Shown here: positions 1-8,220 of the stretch, piece by piece
How the letters are laid out: the number at the start of each line of letters is the position of its first letter
Position numbering within the stretch: position 1 is the first letter of the stretch
DNA from: Sandaracinaceae bacterium
Lineage (GTDB): Bacteria; Myxococcota_A; Polyangia; Polyangiales; Houyiibacteriaceae
Direction: 5' to 3'
Length of the DNA: 64,000 nt
NCBI GenBank assembly: GCA_020633055.1
Contig: JACKEJ010000006.1
Span: 558,001 to 622,000, forward strand
Program-made: the position numbers and the translations under genes
The notes under the pieces: generated by a model
Seen by the model: the letters and a program-made list of their open reading frames with translations, nothing else
Databases searched by the model: none
What the model was told of the DNA's origin: nothing

Positions 1-693
1 CGTGGTCGCGGCGCCGTCCGTGAAGTCGTACGCGTGCCGTTCGGCGCGGCCCTCTTGGGCGTCCAAGAACACGATGTCGTCGGCCAGGTACAGCACCAGG
101 TCGCGGCCCTCGGCGGAGCGCGGGAGGCGCTCTCGCACGGGTTCGAAGCGGAAGCCGAGCGCGTAGCCGAACGCGCCGTAGAGGCCCAAGCACGCGTCGC
201 CCGGGTGGTGCAGGTGGGTCACGAGCGCGCGCAGGAGGTCGAACACCGACGCCGAGCGGCTGCGGTCTTCTTCGCGCTCGGGGGCCGCCCCTTGCTTCAG
301 CCTGGCGGTCACGCGGGTCTCGCCGACGCTCACCTCTGTGAGGGTCGCGACGGCGCGCACGACCGGCGCCAGCATGCGCAGCAGGGGCACGCCGCGCGCC
401 CCGAGGGCTTCGAGCGTGATGGCGTCACCGGCGCTGGTGAGGCGCAGCGGCGGGTTCACGAAGCCGATGTCGTAGCGGCTGTAGCGCCCGGGGTACTCGA
501 AGCTGGAGCCCAGCAGCACGCCTGGCTGCGTGTCCAGCGCTGACGCGATGGCCGAGAGGGCCGCGCGGGCCTCGCTCGGGGACAAGGGGGTCGTGGTGCG
601 ATCGACGACCACGCCGCCCGCGGTGACGTACCGCGTGGTGGCGAGGGTGTCGGTCGCAATGGATCTGTCGGATACGGACGAGAGGGGCTGCAT
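1..693 (-). CDS. trpE: Anthranilate synthase component I, TrpE(G)-like N-terminal part, 3' end off the window
   Basis: Anthranilate synthase converts chorismate and glutamine (or ammonia) to anthranilate, the first committed step of tryptophan synthesis. The visible 231 codons begin at ATG 693, with AAGGAG a few bases upstream, and run off the window. The protein matches from memory the N-terminal part of the fused TrpE(G) enzymes of rhizobia: a TAGGVVVDRTTTPL start, then SSFEYPGRYSRYDIGFVNPP (about residues 62-81) and LGLYGAFGYALGFRFEPV (about 165-182). Whether a glutaminase domain (TrpG) is fused at the C-terminus cannot be seen. The attenuator directly upstream, with a Trp-rich leader peptide, supports the assignment independently. 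The amino-terminal tryptophan feedback site would lie in this part. Confidence 0.88.
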   Translation of the reverse strand, partial: MQPLSSVSDRSIATDTLATTRYVTAGGVVVDRTTTPLSPSEARAALSAIASALDTQPGVLLGSSFEYPGRYSRYDIGFVNPPLRLTSAGDAITLEALGARGVPLLRMLAPVVRAVATLTEVSVGETRVTARLKQGAAPEREEDRSRSASVFDLLRALVTHLHHPGDACLGLYGAFGYALGFRFEPVRERLPRSAEGRDLVLYLADDIVFLDAQEGRAERHAYDFTDGAATT

Positions 694-784
694 GGGGGAC
701 TCCTTGCCTCCCTCGCGCCCTGCTGAAGTCCTCGCTTCGTTCGGCCGCGCGGAGGCGGCCAGAGCCGCCACGTCTGGTGGCCGA

Positions 785-815
785 AAAACGAAACGGCCGC
801 CAGAGGAGGCGGCCG
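785..815 (-). terminator. Intrinsic terminator of the trp attenuator
   Basis: Read on the minus strand, GGCCGCC (814-808), a six-base loop TCCTCT and GGCGGCC (801-795) form a perfect GC stem. It is followed by GTTTCGTTTTT, a U-rich tract. It lies between the Trp leader peptide (854-901) and trpE (start 693). AGGAGGC, starting just past the leader stop codon, can pair with GCCTCCT, which spans the 5' arm and loop of this stem. That gives an alternative antiterminator. The order leader peptide, antiterminator, terminator, trpE is that of classical transcription attenuation. Confidence 0.85.
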
Positions 816-853
816 CGAACGATGACTGAGCAACGAATTACGCGCGGCGCCTC

Positions 854-901
854 CTAGGAGGTAAACCACCAGCGCGCATAAACGTTGATGCTGCGAAGCA
901 T
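854..901 (-). CDS. trpL: trp operon leader peptide
   Basis: A 15-codon frame encodes MLRSINVYARWWFTS and ends in TAG. Codons 11 and 12 are tandem TGG TGG (871-866). It lies 39 bases before an intrinsic terminator stem and about 160 bases before trpE. Ribosome stalling at the Trp codons when charged tRNA-Trp is scarce would free the segment after the stop codon to form the antiterminator; fast translation would let the terminator form. No clear Shine-Dalgarno sequence precedes the ATG. A promoter-like pair ends only 6 bases upstream of it, so the message may be leaderless. Rhizobial trpL has a similar run of Trp codons before trpE(G). Confidence 0.82.
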   Translation of the reverse strand: MLRSINVYARWWFTS

Positions 902-907
902 GAGAGC

Positions 908-936
908 ACTCTGTCGTGCCCCGAGGGAGGCGTCAA
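908..936 (-). promoter_or_regulatory. Candidate sigma-70-type promoter for trpL-trpE
   Basis: On the minus strand TTGACG (936-931) is followed after exactly 17 bases by CAGAGT (913-908). The -35 is near consensus; the -10 keeps only the A, A and T of TATAAT. Transcription would begin at or next to the leader ATG at 901. The ilv leader at 36.7 kb has the same layout (TTGACG, 17 bases, CACACT), which supports both. Confidence 0.5.
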
Positions 937-987
937 GAGCGTGCATGCACTTCGTTGCGCTCGTGGGGGGTCGTGCGACAGTCGGGC

Positions 988-2466
988 ATGGTCGAACCCA
1001 CGCCGGAGAGCGCGAGCGCGGTGACCACCCCCTACAGCACCCGCAAGCTCACAGCCGGGTTGATGCTGGGGGTGGGGGTGCACGCCATGGAGGGCTTCTC
1101 GGTCTACACGGCGCTGCCAGCGCTCACGGTCGAGATGAACGCTCGACCGCTGTACGGCGCGGTCATCACCATCTACCTGCTGGGGTCGTTGGTGGGGCTG
1201 GTGTGGGCCGGCGTGCGCGCCGACACGCACGGGCTCGGGGGCACGCTGCGGGTGGGTCTCTTGGCGGCCGCCACGGGGCTGCTGGGCGCCACCCTCGCGC
1301 AGCGCATCGAGCTGCTGCTGCTGTTCCGTGTGTTCCAGGGGTTCGGCGGCGGCGCGCTCACCACGGTCATCTACGCCGCCGTGCACCAGGCCTACCCGCG
1401 CGAGCGCTGGGCACAGACGCTGGCGTTCTTGTCGCTCGCGTGGGGGGTGAGCGCCGTGGCCATGCCGGGGCTGCTCGGGCTGATCGTGGATCACCTGCAC
1501 TGGCGCTACGTGTTCGCGCTGGGGCTGCCCATCGTCGCGCTCGCTGGGTGGCTCACCTTGCCCCCTCTCGCGACGCTCGCGGCCGAGCGCGCGCAGCGCC
1601 ACACGGTGTCACCGGAGGTAGGCGTCGATGCGGGTGTCGGGGCGGAGCCTGGCGCCGACACCGACGGTGGACCGCGCCGCACACGCCGGCTCGTGACCGC
1701 CGTCACGGTCGTGGTCCTGGGTGCGCTCGTAGGTCTGCATGGGGCGCTACTGCCCGGCGTTCCAGCCGCGCTCGCGCTGGTGCTGCCCGCCGTCGGGGGC
1801 GCCGCGGTGATCGGGGGCCTCGCCGTGCTGTGGCCTCCCGGGGTCTTCCGGCTGCGAGGCGTGCTCCCCGCGTCGGTGGGCGTGAAGACGCTCGCGTGCG
1901 GGCTGTTCTTCGGAGCGGAGGCGCACCTCCCGCTGGCGCTCACGGACGTGCATCAGCGCGGGAGCGCGTTCGTGGGGCTGGTGCTCACGGTCGCGGCGAT
2001 GGCGTGGTCCAGCGCGGCCTTCGTGCAGGCGCGCCTGCTGCCGCGCTTCGGTCCGTCGCGCATCACGCTCTTCGGGGTGCTCGCCATCGCGTTCGCCGTG
2101 TTGGGTCTCAACGCGCTGGTGGACCCAACGGCCAGCCCGTTCCTCGCGTTGCCTCTCTGGGCCGTAGCCGCGGCGGGCATGGGCTTCGTCTACAACACGG
2201 TCTCCGACTCGGCCCTCGCCGCCACGTGCGATGGCGAGTCGGGCGCCACAGGTACTGCGCTGGGCATCTCGGACTCGGTCGGGGCGGCCTTCGGCGCCGG
2301 CCTTGCGAGCGCGCTGCTGAACACGGCGCCCAGCATGGCCGAAGGTCTCACGCGCGGCTGGTGCGCGTTGCTGTTGCTCGCGTTCCCGATGTTGCTGGGG
2401 GCCAGCCGTCTGGGCGGGCCGACCGCGGCGACCGCGAAAGACGAGCCCGCCACGGTCGTCGCTTGA
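988..2466 (+). CDS. MFS family transporter
   Basis: Integral membrane transporter of about 492 residues; substrate not identifiable. The sequence alternates hydrophobic helices with short loops: LTAGLMLGVGVHAMEGFSVY near the N-terminus, VITIYLLGSLVGLVWAGVRA, and IELLLLFRVFQGFGGGALTT, whose R-x-x-Q-G-x-G-G pattern in helix 4 is typical of drug/proton antiporter-like MFS proteins. The loop between the two halves is long and Gly/Asp-rich. The start at MVEPTPES was chosen because it sits just before the first helix; an upstream ATG at 916 would add an unlikely basic, Cys-containing extension. The gene is divergent from trpL and about 90 bases away. It has 33 bases before the next gene and may share its transcript. 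GTPESAS-type N-terminal residues carry no signal peptide. Confidence 0.8.
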   Translation: MVEPTPESASAVTTPYSTRKLTAGLMLGVGVHAMEGFSVYTALPALTVEMNARPLYGAVITIYLLGSLVGLVWAGVRADTHGLGGTLRVGLLAAATGLLGATLAQRIELLLLFRVFQGFGGGALTTVIYAAVHQAYPRERWAQTLAFLSLAWGVSAVAMPGLLGLIVDHLHWRYVFALGLPIVALAGWLTLPPLATLAAERAQRHTVSPEVGVDAGVGAEPGADTDGGPRRTRRLVTAVTVVVLGALVGLHGALLPGVPAALALVLPAVGGAAVIGGLAVLWPPGVFRLRGVLPASVGVKTLACGLFFGAEAHLPLALTDVHQRGSAFVGLVLTVAAMAWSSAAFVQARLLPRFGPSRITLFGVLAIAFAVLGLNALVDPTASPFLALPLWAVAAAGMGFVYNTVSDSALAATCDGESGATGTALGISDSVGAAFGAGLASALLNTAPSMAEGLTRGWCALLLLAFPMLLGASRLGGPTAATAKDEPATVVA

Positions 2467-2499
2467 CCGCCCCGCGCGTGCGTTCTACCCGGGGACCAC

Positions 2500-3813
2500 A
2501 TGCAGCGCGCGCACACGGAACGAGACTTCGGCACGTACCAACGCGAGACGGTGCGCTACCTGCTCGAGCGTCAGGCGGGGGTGTTCGCGCTCATGCTCAG
2601 CTTCTCGCTCGCGCTCGACGCCATCCGCCTGCACCCCTCGCGCGAGTTCGCCACCATCCTCCAGCGCCTGCCGTTCCAGATCGCGATGTGCGCGTTGGTG
2701 TGGGTCCTGCTGCGCTACACCCGCTTCGGGGCGCGCTGGCCCACCGCGCTCGGGGGCGCCGCCTACGCCACCATCGCGGGCTTCGGTGGCCTCCTCTTGG
2801 GGGACCTGGGCGGCTTCGAGGGGCCGTTCTTCTACTCGGCTTACGTGCTGCCCACGTTCGTCATGATGCTCCCGTGTGCGCTGCTCGAGCGTCTGGTGAT
2901 CACGCTGGTGATGGTGGTCGCCTTCATGCTGGCGTTCTTCGTGCCGCACCCCGAACACCTCGACTACCCGCTCGCCCACATCGCGTTCTCGTACCTGCTG
3001 GTCATCATGGTGGCCGACCTCTACTTCGGTCACCGCGCCATGCTGCTGCTGCGGGAGCGCTTCGCCATGGAGCAGCAGCTGGAGCAGCACAGCGCCGCGC
3101 TCGCGCAGGACAACCAGCAGCTCGAGGAGCGCGTTCGGCATCAAGCGGGCGCGGTGCGCTCGCTGCTTGATCGCGTGGAGACCACCCAGCACGAGGCCCG
3201 CACGGCGCTCGCCCGCGACTTGCACGACGGGATGGGGCAGCTGGTGGCGGGGACGCGCCTCGAGCTGCATCACATCGAGCGAGCGCTGGATACGGGGGAG
3301 GAGCTCTCCACCGAGAACCTCGGTTACCTGTACGGGCTCGTCGACCGGCTGGACCGGCAGGTGCGCGACATGGTGCGCGAGCTGCGCGACCCGAGCCGCT
3401 TCGGCAGCCTCGAGCTCGCGCTGGGCAAGCTGAAGGACGCCTACGACCGCATGCCCGGCGTGCACATCGCGCTCCACCTGGACGCCGAGCGCGAGCCCGA
3501 CGAGCTCGTCTGCGAGGCGATGGTGGCCATCGCGCGTGAGGCGCTGACCAATGCCATCAAGCACGGGCAGGCGCGCCACGTGGACATCCGGGTGTTCCTC
3601 GCGGAGGGCGACACGTGGCTGGCCGTCGAGGACGACGGACTCGGTCTGAGCGGGGACGGAACGCGCAGGAGCGGGCCCGGGGGCTTCGGCGTGGTCGGCA
3701 TGCGCGAGCGGGCCGAGGCGCTCGGGGGCACGTTCGGTCTGGATCCCAGTCGGGCGGCAAGCGACGGAGCGGTGCGAGGGGCGCGCGTTTGGGCGCGTTT
3801 TCCAGGCGCCTAG
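2500..3813 (+). CDS. Membrane sensor histidine kinase, NarL/UhpB (HisKA_3) type
   Basis: Sensor kinase of 437 residues. About five or six hydrophobic segments fill residues 25-185 (for example LVITLVMVVAFMLAFFV and IAFSYLLVIMVADLYF), followed by a coiled coil (about 187-235). The dimerisation/phosphoacceptor helix has ARDLHDGMGQL with His near residue 242, the signature of HisKA_3 kinases that pair with LuxR-type regulators. The ATPase domain shows an N-box (REALTNAIKH) and G-boxes (EDDGLGL, GFGVVGMRERAEALGG). No extracellular sensor domain is obvious, so the membrane part may itself sense. No response regulator is adjacent; the nearest LuxR-type regulator in the window is at 25.3 kb, and pairing with it would be speculation. 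Confidence 0.87.
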   Translation: MQRAHTERDFGTYQRETVRYLLERQAGVFALMLSFSLALDAIRLHPSREFATILQRLPFQIAMCALVWVLLRYTRFGARWPTALGGAAYATIAGFGGLLLGDLGGFEGPFFYSAYVLPTFVMMLPCALLERLVITLVMVVAFMLAFFVPHPEHLDYPLAHIAFSYLLVIMVADLYFGHRAMLLLRERFAMEQQLEQHSAALAQDNQQLEERVRHQAGAVRSLLDRVETTQHEARTALARDLHDGMGQLVAGTRLELHHIERALDTGEELSTENLGYLYGLVDRLDRQVRDMVRELRDPSRFGSLELALGKLKDAYDRMPGVHIALHLDAEREPDELVCEAMVAIAREALTNAIKHGQARHVDIRVFLAEGDTWLAVEDDGLGLSGDGTRRSGPGGFGVVGMRERAEALGGTFGLDPSRAASDGAVRGARVWARFPGA

Positions 3814-3873
3814 CCGCGCCACGACGGTCAACCCCGTGGTTTGCGTGAGGTCCTCCGTGGTAAGGACGAGCGT

Positions 3874-4149
3874 ATGAAGAAGCTCGTCGTCCCAGTCATT
3901 TGTTGTTTGATCGGTTGCGTCGCGGGTGTCGCCGCGCCTGCGCTCACCGCCCAGACGTTCGGGGCACCGTCCGTAGGGGTGGGTACCTGGGAGCAGTTCT
4001 GCGAAGGCCAGTCCACCGCCACGGTGAACGAGCGAATGTCCAGCTGGGGGGAGCGCGGGTTTCGCGTCGTCGGCGTCGTCGGTGACCTCGACAACGAGGC
4101 CGTGCTGGTCTGCTACGCTCGTCCCGCGCAACCTGGGGAGGGCTGGTAG
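3874..4149 (+). CDS. Small exported protein of unknown function
   Basis: A 91-residue protein starting at ATG 3874 with AAGGA about 9 bases upstream. The N-terminus MKKLVVPVICCLIGCVAGVA is a basic start plus hydrophobic core, and APALTAQ is a plausible signal peptidase I site, leaving a mature part of about 65 residues with two cysteines. I do not recognise a family. The mature part (GTWEQFCEGQ near its start, VGDLDNEAVLVCYARP near its end) looks folded and could hold one disulphide. It sits between the histidine kinase and a TolR-like gene on the same strand and may be cotranscribed with them. Confidence 0.6.
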   Translation: MKKLVVPVICCLIGCVAGVAAPALTAQTFGAPSVGVGTWEQFCEGQSTATVNERMSSWGERGFRVVGVVGDLDNEAVLVCYARPAQPGEGW

Positions 4150-4217
4150 CGTGCCTTCACGAGGACGTGGCTTCCGCGCTTGCGGGAACCAACTCCGCGC
4201 GGCGGTGTCGAACCGCC

Positions 4218-4664
4218 ATGGCCAGCATCTCGACCGGTTCGGAGAGCGGAGGGCGCAAGTCGGTGGACTCCGACATCCCCCTCGTGCCCTTCATCGACCT
4301 CCTCCTCTGCTGCGTGATGTTCCTGTTGGTGACTGCGGTGTGGAACAAGCTCGCTGCGGTCGAGACCAGCACACCGGACCTGTCCCCGCGCAGCGCGCAG
4401 CCCGCGGACACACCGCACGACGCGCCGCCCGTGGTGCTGGAGCTCACCCGGAGCGGCGTCCGCGTGCTGTTCCCGGACGGAACGTCGGCGCGCGTCACGC
4501 ATGCGGAGCTCGCTCCCACGCTGGGCAGCCTCGACGCCGCCGAGGTGATCGAGATGCTGCCCGACGACGACGTCTCTCACGCGACGGTCGTCGACGTCCT
4601 CAGCACGCTGCGCGGCGCGGGACACCCCCGTGTGCGGCTGCTGGTCGGCCCCAGCCCGGGGTGA
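4218..4664 (+). CDS. ExbD/TolR family biopolymer transport protein
   Basis: A 148-residue protein with the ExbD/TolR plan: short cytoplasmic N-terminus, one transmembrane helix (IPLVPFIDLLLCCVMFLLVT, about residues 20-39) containing an Asp at about residue 27 where the family has its proton-conducting Asp, and a periplasmic domain ending near LLVGPSPG. ExbD/TolR proteins work with an ExbB/TolQ motor to couple the proton gradient to outer-membrane processes. No ExbB/TolQ partner lies nearby, so this copy is an orphan in the window. An in-frame ATG at 4167 is possible; 4218 was preferred because it leaves a normal short N-terminus. Confidence 0.7.
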   Translation: MASISTGSESGGRKSVDSDIPLVPFIDLLLCCVMFLLVTAVWNKLAAVETSTPDLSPRSAQPADTPHDAPPVVLELTRSGVRVLFPDGTSARVTHAELAPTLGSLDAAEVIEMLPDDDVSHATVVDVLSTLRGAGHPRVRLLVGPSPG

Positions 4665-4696
4665 CCACGGCCTCGCGTCGTGGCGCGCCTCTCCGC

Positions 4697-5026
4697 TCAG
4701 GCCCAGCTCGGCCCACGTACATCGAGCAGCATCGCGAGGCGCTGCGCCATGGGGAGCAGGTCCTCCCGCGCTCGAGCCTTGGCGGATCCGGAACCCCGGG
4801 TCGATCGCCCTACCACCACGTACGTCGGGACGTTGCGCGCGTCGCGCAGCTCGACTTCCACCGTAGCCATGCGGTGGGGCGCATCTTGTGTACGGACGAT
4901 GACGCCTCATACACGGACTGGGGAACCCTCCGAGAAGTCACCCTCTCCCGGCAGCGCGTCGACCTCCGTGAAGCCCTCGTCGGCGGCCACGTCCGGGAAG
5001 GCAGGAGCACGCACCGAGTCCTGCAA
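4697..5026 (-). pseudogene. Short reading frame interrupted by an in-frame TGA
   Basis: The 408-base space between the TolR-like gene and the ABC permease holds one minus-strand frame that looks protein-like on both sides of a stop. From TTG 5026 or GTG 5014 it reads VRAPAFPDVAADEGFTEVDA and continues to a TGA at 4909-4907. The same frame goes on through ATG 4870 as MATVEVELRDARNVPTYVVV to a TGA at 4699-4697. The 57-residue downstream part could be its own small gene. The shared frame and balanced composition suggest one decayed gene of about 110 codons, or a sequencing error. No family was recognised. Apart from this frame I see nothing in the interval. Confidence 0.35.
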
Positions 5027-5072
5027 GGGGCGCTACGTTCGCGGGCGTGTGACCGCAACGCGACCCTGCGCG

Positions 5073-6173
5073 CTACCCGAGCTTCTTCTGGAAGCGCAGC
5101 GACGCCAACGTGACGAACCCGACGAGGATCAGGCTGAGCCAGCCCAGCTCGCGCACGACGTCGGTCAGCCCGGAGCCCTTGAGCGTGATGCCGCGCACGA
5201 TGCGCAGGTAGTGCGTGAGGGGCAGCACCTCGCTCAGCCACTGCGCGGGCGTGGGCATGCCCTCCCAGGGGAACGCGAAGCCGGACAGGAGGATGTTCGG
5301 CAGCAGGAAGAAGAAGCTCATCTGCATCGCTTGCTGCTGCGTGGCTGCCAGCGTGCTGAAGACCAGCCCGAGCGCGAGGTTGGCCGCGATGAACACGAAG
5401 CTGAGGGCGTAGAGCAACGGGAGCGACCCGCGGAAGGGGACGTCGAAGACCACGTGGCCCGCGGCGAGGATGAGCGTGATCTGCACGTAGCCCACCGCGA
5501 CGTAGGGCAGCAGCTTGCCCACCATCAGCTCGACGCTCCGGATGGGTGACACGATCAGCGCCTCCAGCGTGCCGCGCTCGCGCTCGCGCGCGATGGCCAT
5601 GGACGTGAACATCACCATCGTCATGGTGAGGATGACCCCGATGATGCCGGGCACCACGAACACGGCCGTGCGCAGCTCGGGGTTGTACCAGACCGTGGGT
5701 TCCGTCCGCATCGGCGGCAGGGAGGGGCGAGCGGAGAGCACGGCGCCGCGGTCCGCCGCGAGCCCAGCTGCGGTGTTGGTGGCCGAGGCGACGGTTTGGG
5801 GGTCGGAGCCGTCCACGACCACCTGCAGCACCGCGCCGCGACCGCTCGCGAGGTCCTCCGAGAAGCCCCGCGCGAACACGACCGCCACCTTCGCGCTGCC
5901 GGCGCGGAAGGCCCGCTCCACCTCGTCGTAGCTGCGCACGTGGCCGACGACGTCGTAGTAGCCCGTCACCTCCATCGAGCGCACGAAGTCCCGCGAGGCG
6001 GCCGAGCGGTCGTCGTCGAGGACCAGCGTGGGCATGTGCCGCACGTCGTTGTTGATGGCGTAGCCGAAGAGCAGCAGCTGCATCACGGGCAGCGCGACCA
6101 TCATGGCCAGCGTCATGCGGTCCCGGCTGACCTGCCGCAGCTCCTTGTCGGCGATGGCCCACATGCGGCTCAT
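5073..6173 (-). CDS. ABC-2 type transporter permease (YbhS/YhhJ-like)
   Basis: A 366-residue permease with the ABC2_membrane layout. An N-terminal helix (MTLAMMVALPVMQLLLFGYA) follows the motif ADKELRQVSRD, then a soluble loop of about 140 residues, then five helices from about residue 170 on, such as FVVPGIIGVILTMTMVMFTS. The conserved RERERGTLEALIVSP segment before helix 3 is typical of YhhJ/YbhS/YbhR permeases. It would form the membrane channel for the ATPase encoded just upstream. Its ATG overlaps the ATPase stop codon (ATGA, 6173-6170), so the two are translationally coupled. Only one permease gene is present where E. coli ybhGFSR has two, so the complex is probably a homodimer. Confidence 0.88.
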   Translation of the reverse strand: MSRMWAIADKELRQVSRDRMTLAMMVALPVMQLLLFGYAINNDVRHMPTLVLDDDRSAASRDFVRSMEVTGYYDVVGHVRSYDEVERAFRAGSAKVAVVFARGFSEDLASGRGAVLQVVVDGSDPQTVASATNTAAGLAADRGAVLSARPSLPPMRTEPTVWYNPELRTAVFVVPGIIGVILTMTMVMFTSMAIARERERGTLEALIVSPIRSVELMVGKLLPYVAVGYVQITLILAAGHVVFDVPFRGSLPLLYALSFVFIAANLALGLVFSTLAATQQQAMQMSFFFLLPNILLSGFAFPWEGMPTPAQWLSEVLPLTHYLRIVRGITLKGSGLTDVVRELGWLSLILVGFVTLASLRFQKKLG

Positions 6174-7222
6174 GGCGCTCGCTCCCGGGACGCGGCGTGC
6201 GCGCGCTCGTCTTCGTGCACCAGCGCCACGAAGGCGTCCTCTACCGTGGTGCGCTGCTCGCCGCAGTCCTCGTAAGCCACGCCCAGCGGACCCAGCACGT
6301 CGCGCGCCACGTCGGAGGGGTCCTGCGCGCGGACGGCGATGCGCAGGCGCGAGCCGAACGGGGCCACCTCCTCGACGCGCGGGTCGTCACGCAGCAGGTC
6401 CGCGGCGCCACGCGCCCCCGTGGGGACGTCCAGCTCGACGATGCGCAGCCCGCGTCGCGCGACCACCTCGTGTGGTGTCCCGGCCTCGAGGACGGATCCG
6501 CGGAAGATGAACGACAGCCGGTGGCAACGCTCGGCCTCGTCCATGTAGTGCGTGGTCACCACGACGGTGGTGCCTTCGCTCGCGATGCGGTGGATCTGGT
6601 CCCAGAACGACCGGCGGCTGAGCGGGTCCACGCCAGCCGTCGGTTCGTCCAGGAACAGCAGCGGCGGTTCGTGGATGGTGGAGCAGGCGAGGGCGAGGCG
6701 CTGCTTCCACCCGCCCGAGAGCGTCCCCGCGAGCTGCTTGCGCCGGTCGCCGAGGCCGATGCGCTCGATCACGCCGTCCACGCGAGCGCGTCGCGTGCGG
6801 CGCGGTACGCCATAGATGCCTGCGTAGAAGCGCAGGTTCTCGGTGACGGTGAGGTCCTCGTACAGGCTGAAGCGCTGCGTCATGTAGCCGATGCGCGCCT
6901 TGACCTCCTCGGGGTACTTCGCCACGTCATAGCCCACGACGGTGGCGCTGCCGGAGCTGGGGTCCAGCAGCCCGCACAGCATGCGCAGCGTCGTGGACTT
7001 GCCGGCTCCGTTGGCGCCCAGCACACCGTAGATCTCGCCGCGCCGCACGTCGATGGACACGTCCCGCACCGCCGTGAGCGCGCCGAAGCGGCGCGAGAGG
7101 TGCCGCGCGTCGATGACGAGGTCGGCCTCACCACCGGGCGGAGGCGTGTCCCGGGGCGCGTCGGCCGGCCCGTGGGCCTCGGGGTCCGCGCGCCGAGCCG
7201 TGGTTGCGAGCGCGTCGCTCAT
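6170..7222 (-). CDS. ABC transporter ATP-binding protein
   Basis: A 350-residue ATPase. Walker A is GANGAGKST (about residues 69-77), the signature is LSGGWKQRLAL, and Walker B is LLFLDEPTAGVDP followed by the switch His in VVTTHYMDEAERC. The C-terminal extension of about 90 residues is typical of ATPases that drive ABC-2 export systems. The start at ATG 7222 was chosen because it overlaps the stop of the upstream HlyD gene by four bases (ATGA); the frame stays open further upstream only inside that gene. It is the third gene of a tetR-hlyD-ATPase-permease operon and would energise export of a drug-like compound or cation, as proposed for YbhGFSR. Confidence 0.9.
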   Translation of the reverse strand: MSDALATTARRADPEAHGPADAPRDTPPPGGEADLVIDARHLSRRFGALTAVRDVSIDVRRGEIYGVLGANGAGKSTTLRMLCGLLDPSSGSATVVGYDVAKYPEEVKARIGYMTQRFSLYEDLTVTENLRFYAGIYGVPRRTRRARVDGVIERIGLGDRRKQLAGTLSGGWKQRLALACSTIHEPPLLFLDEPTAGVDPLSRRSFWDQIHRIASEGTTVVVTTHYMDEAERCHRLSFIFRGSVLEAGTPHEVVARRGLRIVELDVPTGARGAADLLRDDPRVEEVAPFGSRLRIAVRAQDPSDVARDVLGPLGVAYEDCGEQRTTVEDAFVALVHEDERAHAASRERAP

Positions 7223-8220
7223 GGCGTGGCCTCGTCCCACGTCACGAACGCGGGGACACCCGCGCGCAGCGCGTGCTGTGGGTCGTCGATACGCACGCGG
7301 ACGCGCACCACCAGGCTCGGCCGCTCCCGCTCGCTGAACAGGTAACGAGGCGTGAACTCGGTGCGCTGGCCGATGTACTCGACCACGCCGTGCAGCGCGT
7401 CCGGCAGCGCGTCCACGCGTACCGTCGCAGGGCGTCCCACGCGCGCCTCCGCGACGCGAGCTTCGGGCACGAAGACGTCGACGTACGGATGGTCCAGCTC
7501 GGCCACGACGAAGGCGGGCACCCCGGGGGCGACCACCTCCCCGGGCTCGACCAGGCGCTCGAGCACCGTGCCCGTGGACTCGGCTCGCAGCTGCTGCCGA
7601 GCGAGGTGCAGCTCGGCGGCATGCAGGGCCACCCGCGCGGCGTCGATGCCCGCTTGTGCGACGGCCTCCTCCTCGCTGCGTGGCCCTTGGCGTTGCGCGC
7701 TGGAGCGCTGCGTCAGCGCGGCGACCTGGGCGCTAGCTTGGGCATAGGCGGCCTCCACGCTGTCGGCGTCGGCTCGAGGCGCGGCACCCCGCTCGGCCAG
7801 CGCGACGACCCGGTCCCGCTGCCGCTCGGCCACCCGCAGCTGCTCACGTGCTGCAGCCAGCTCGGCCCGTGTCGCGCGTCGCTCCTGAACGCGGACCCCG
7901 GCGCGCAGCAGCGTCAGCTGGGCCTCGGCCACCGCCACCTCGGCGGCGCGCGCCTGGACCTCGACCTCGGCGAGCTCGGGGTCCAGCGTGGCCAGCGTCT
8001 CGCCCGTGTCCACGCCATCTCCCTCGCGCACGGGCACGTTCGTGACGCGCCCACCCACCTCGAACCCAAGGCGCCGCGTCTCGTGCTCCACCACGCCCTG
8101 CAGCGGCTCCGGTCCTTCGGGCTCGGCTTCTCGAACGGCGTCGCAACCCCCTGCCGCGACCACCAGCCATGCGGTCAGTGCGATGCGCGCGGCATCTCGC
8201 GTGCCGTGACCGTGTCTCAT
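7219..8220 (-). CDS. HlyD/YbhG-family periplasmic adaptor protein
   Basis: A 333-residue membrane-fusion protein linking the inner-membrane ABC exporter to the envelope. The N-terminus (RIALTAWLVVAAGGC) is a signal or lipoprotein-like sequence. A lipoyl half-motif (GFEVGGRVTNVPVREGDGVD) follows, then a long alpha-helical hairpin rich in Ala, Glu, Gln and Arg (about residues 80-210), then the second lipoyl half (LVEPGEVVAPGVPAFVVAEL) and a beta-barrel region. The start at ATG 8220 overlaps the TetR stop codon (ATGA); the 3' end overlaps the ATPase start (ATGA). The large helical hairpin matches YbhG-like adaptors. No outer-membrane factor gene is adjacent. Confidence 0.85.
   Translation of the reverse strand: MRHGHGTRDAARIALTAWLVVAAGGCDAVREAEPEGPEPLQGVVEHETRRLGFEVGGRVTNVPVREGDGVDTGETLATLDPELAEVEVQARAAEVAVAEAQLTLLRAGVRVQERRATRAELAAAREQLRVAERQRDRVVALAERGAAPRADADSVEAAYAQASAQVAALTQRSSAQRQGPRSEEEAVAQAGIDAARVALHAAELHLARQQLRAESTGTVLERLVEPGEVVAPGVPAFVVAELDHPYVDVFVPEARVAEARVGRPATVRVDALPDALHGVVEYIGQRTEFTPRYLFSERERPSLVVRVRVRIDDPQHALRAGVPAFVTWDEATP

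Noticed and set aside
2485..4131. 548-codon minus-strand frame
   Set aside because: Antisense of the histidine kinase; no domain and heavy Arg/His/Val bias.
4907..4909. Selenocysteine at the in-frame TGA
   Set aside because: No Cys-like context around it and no hairpin of SECIS type recognised just downstream; a plain stop is simpler.
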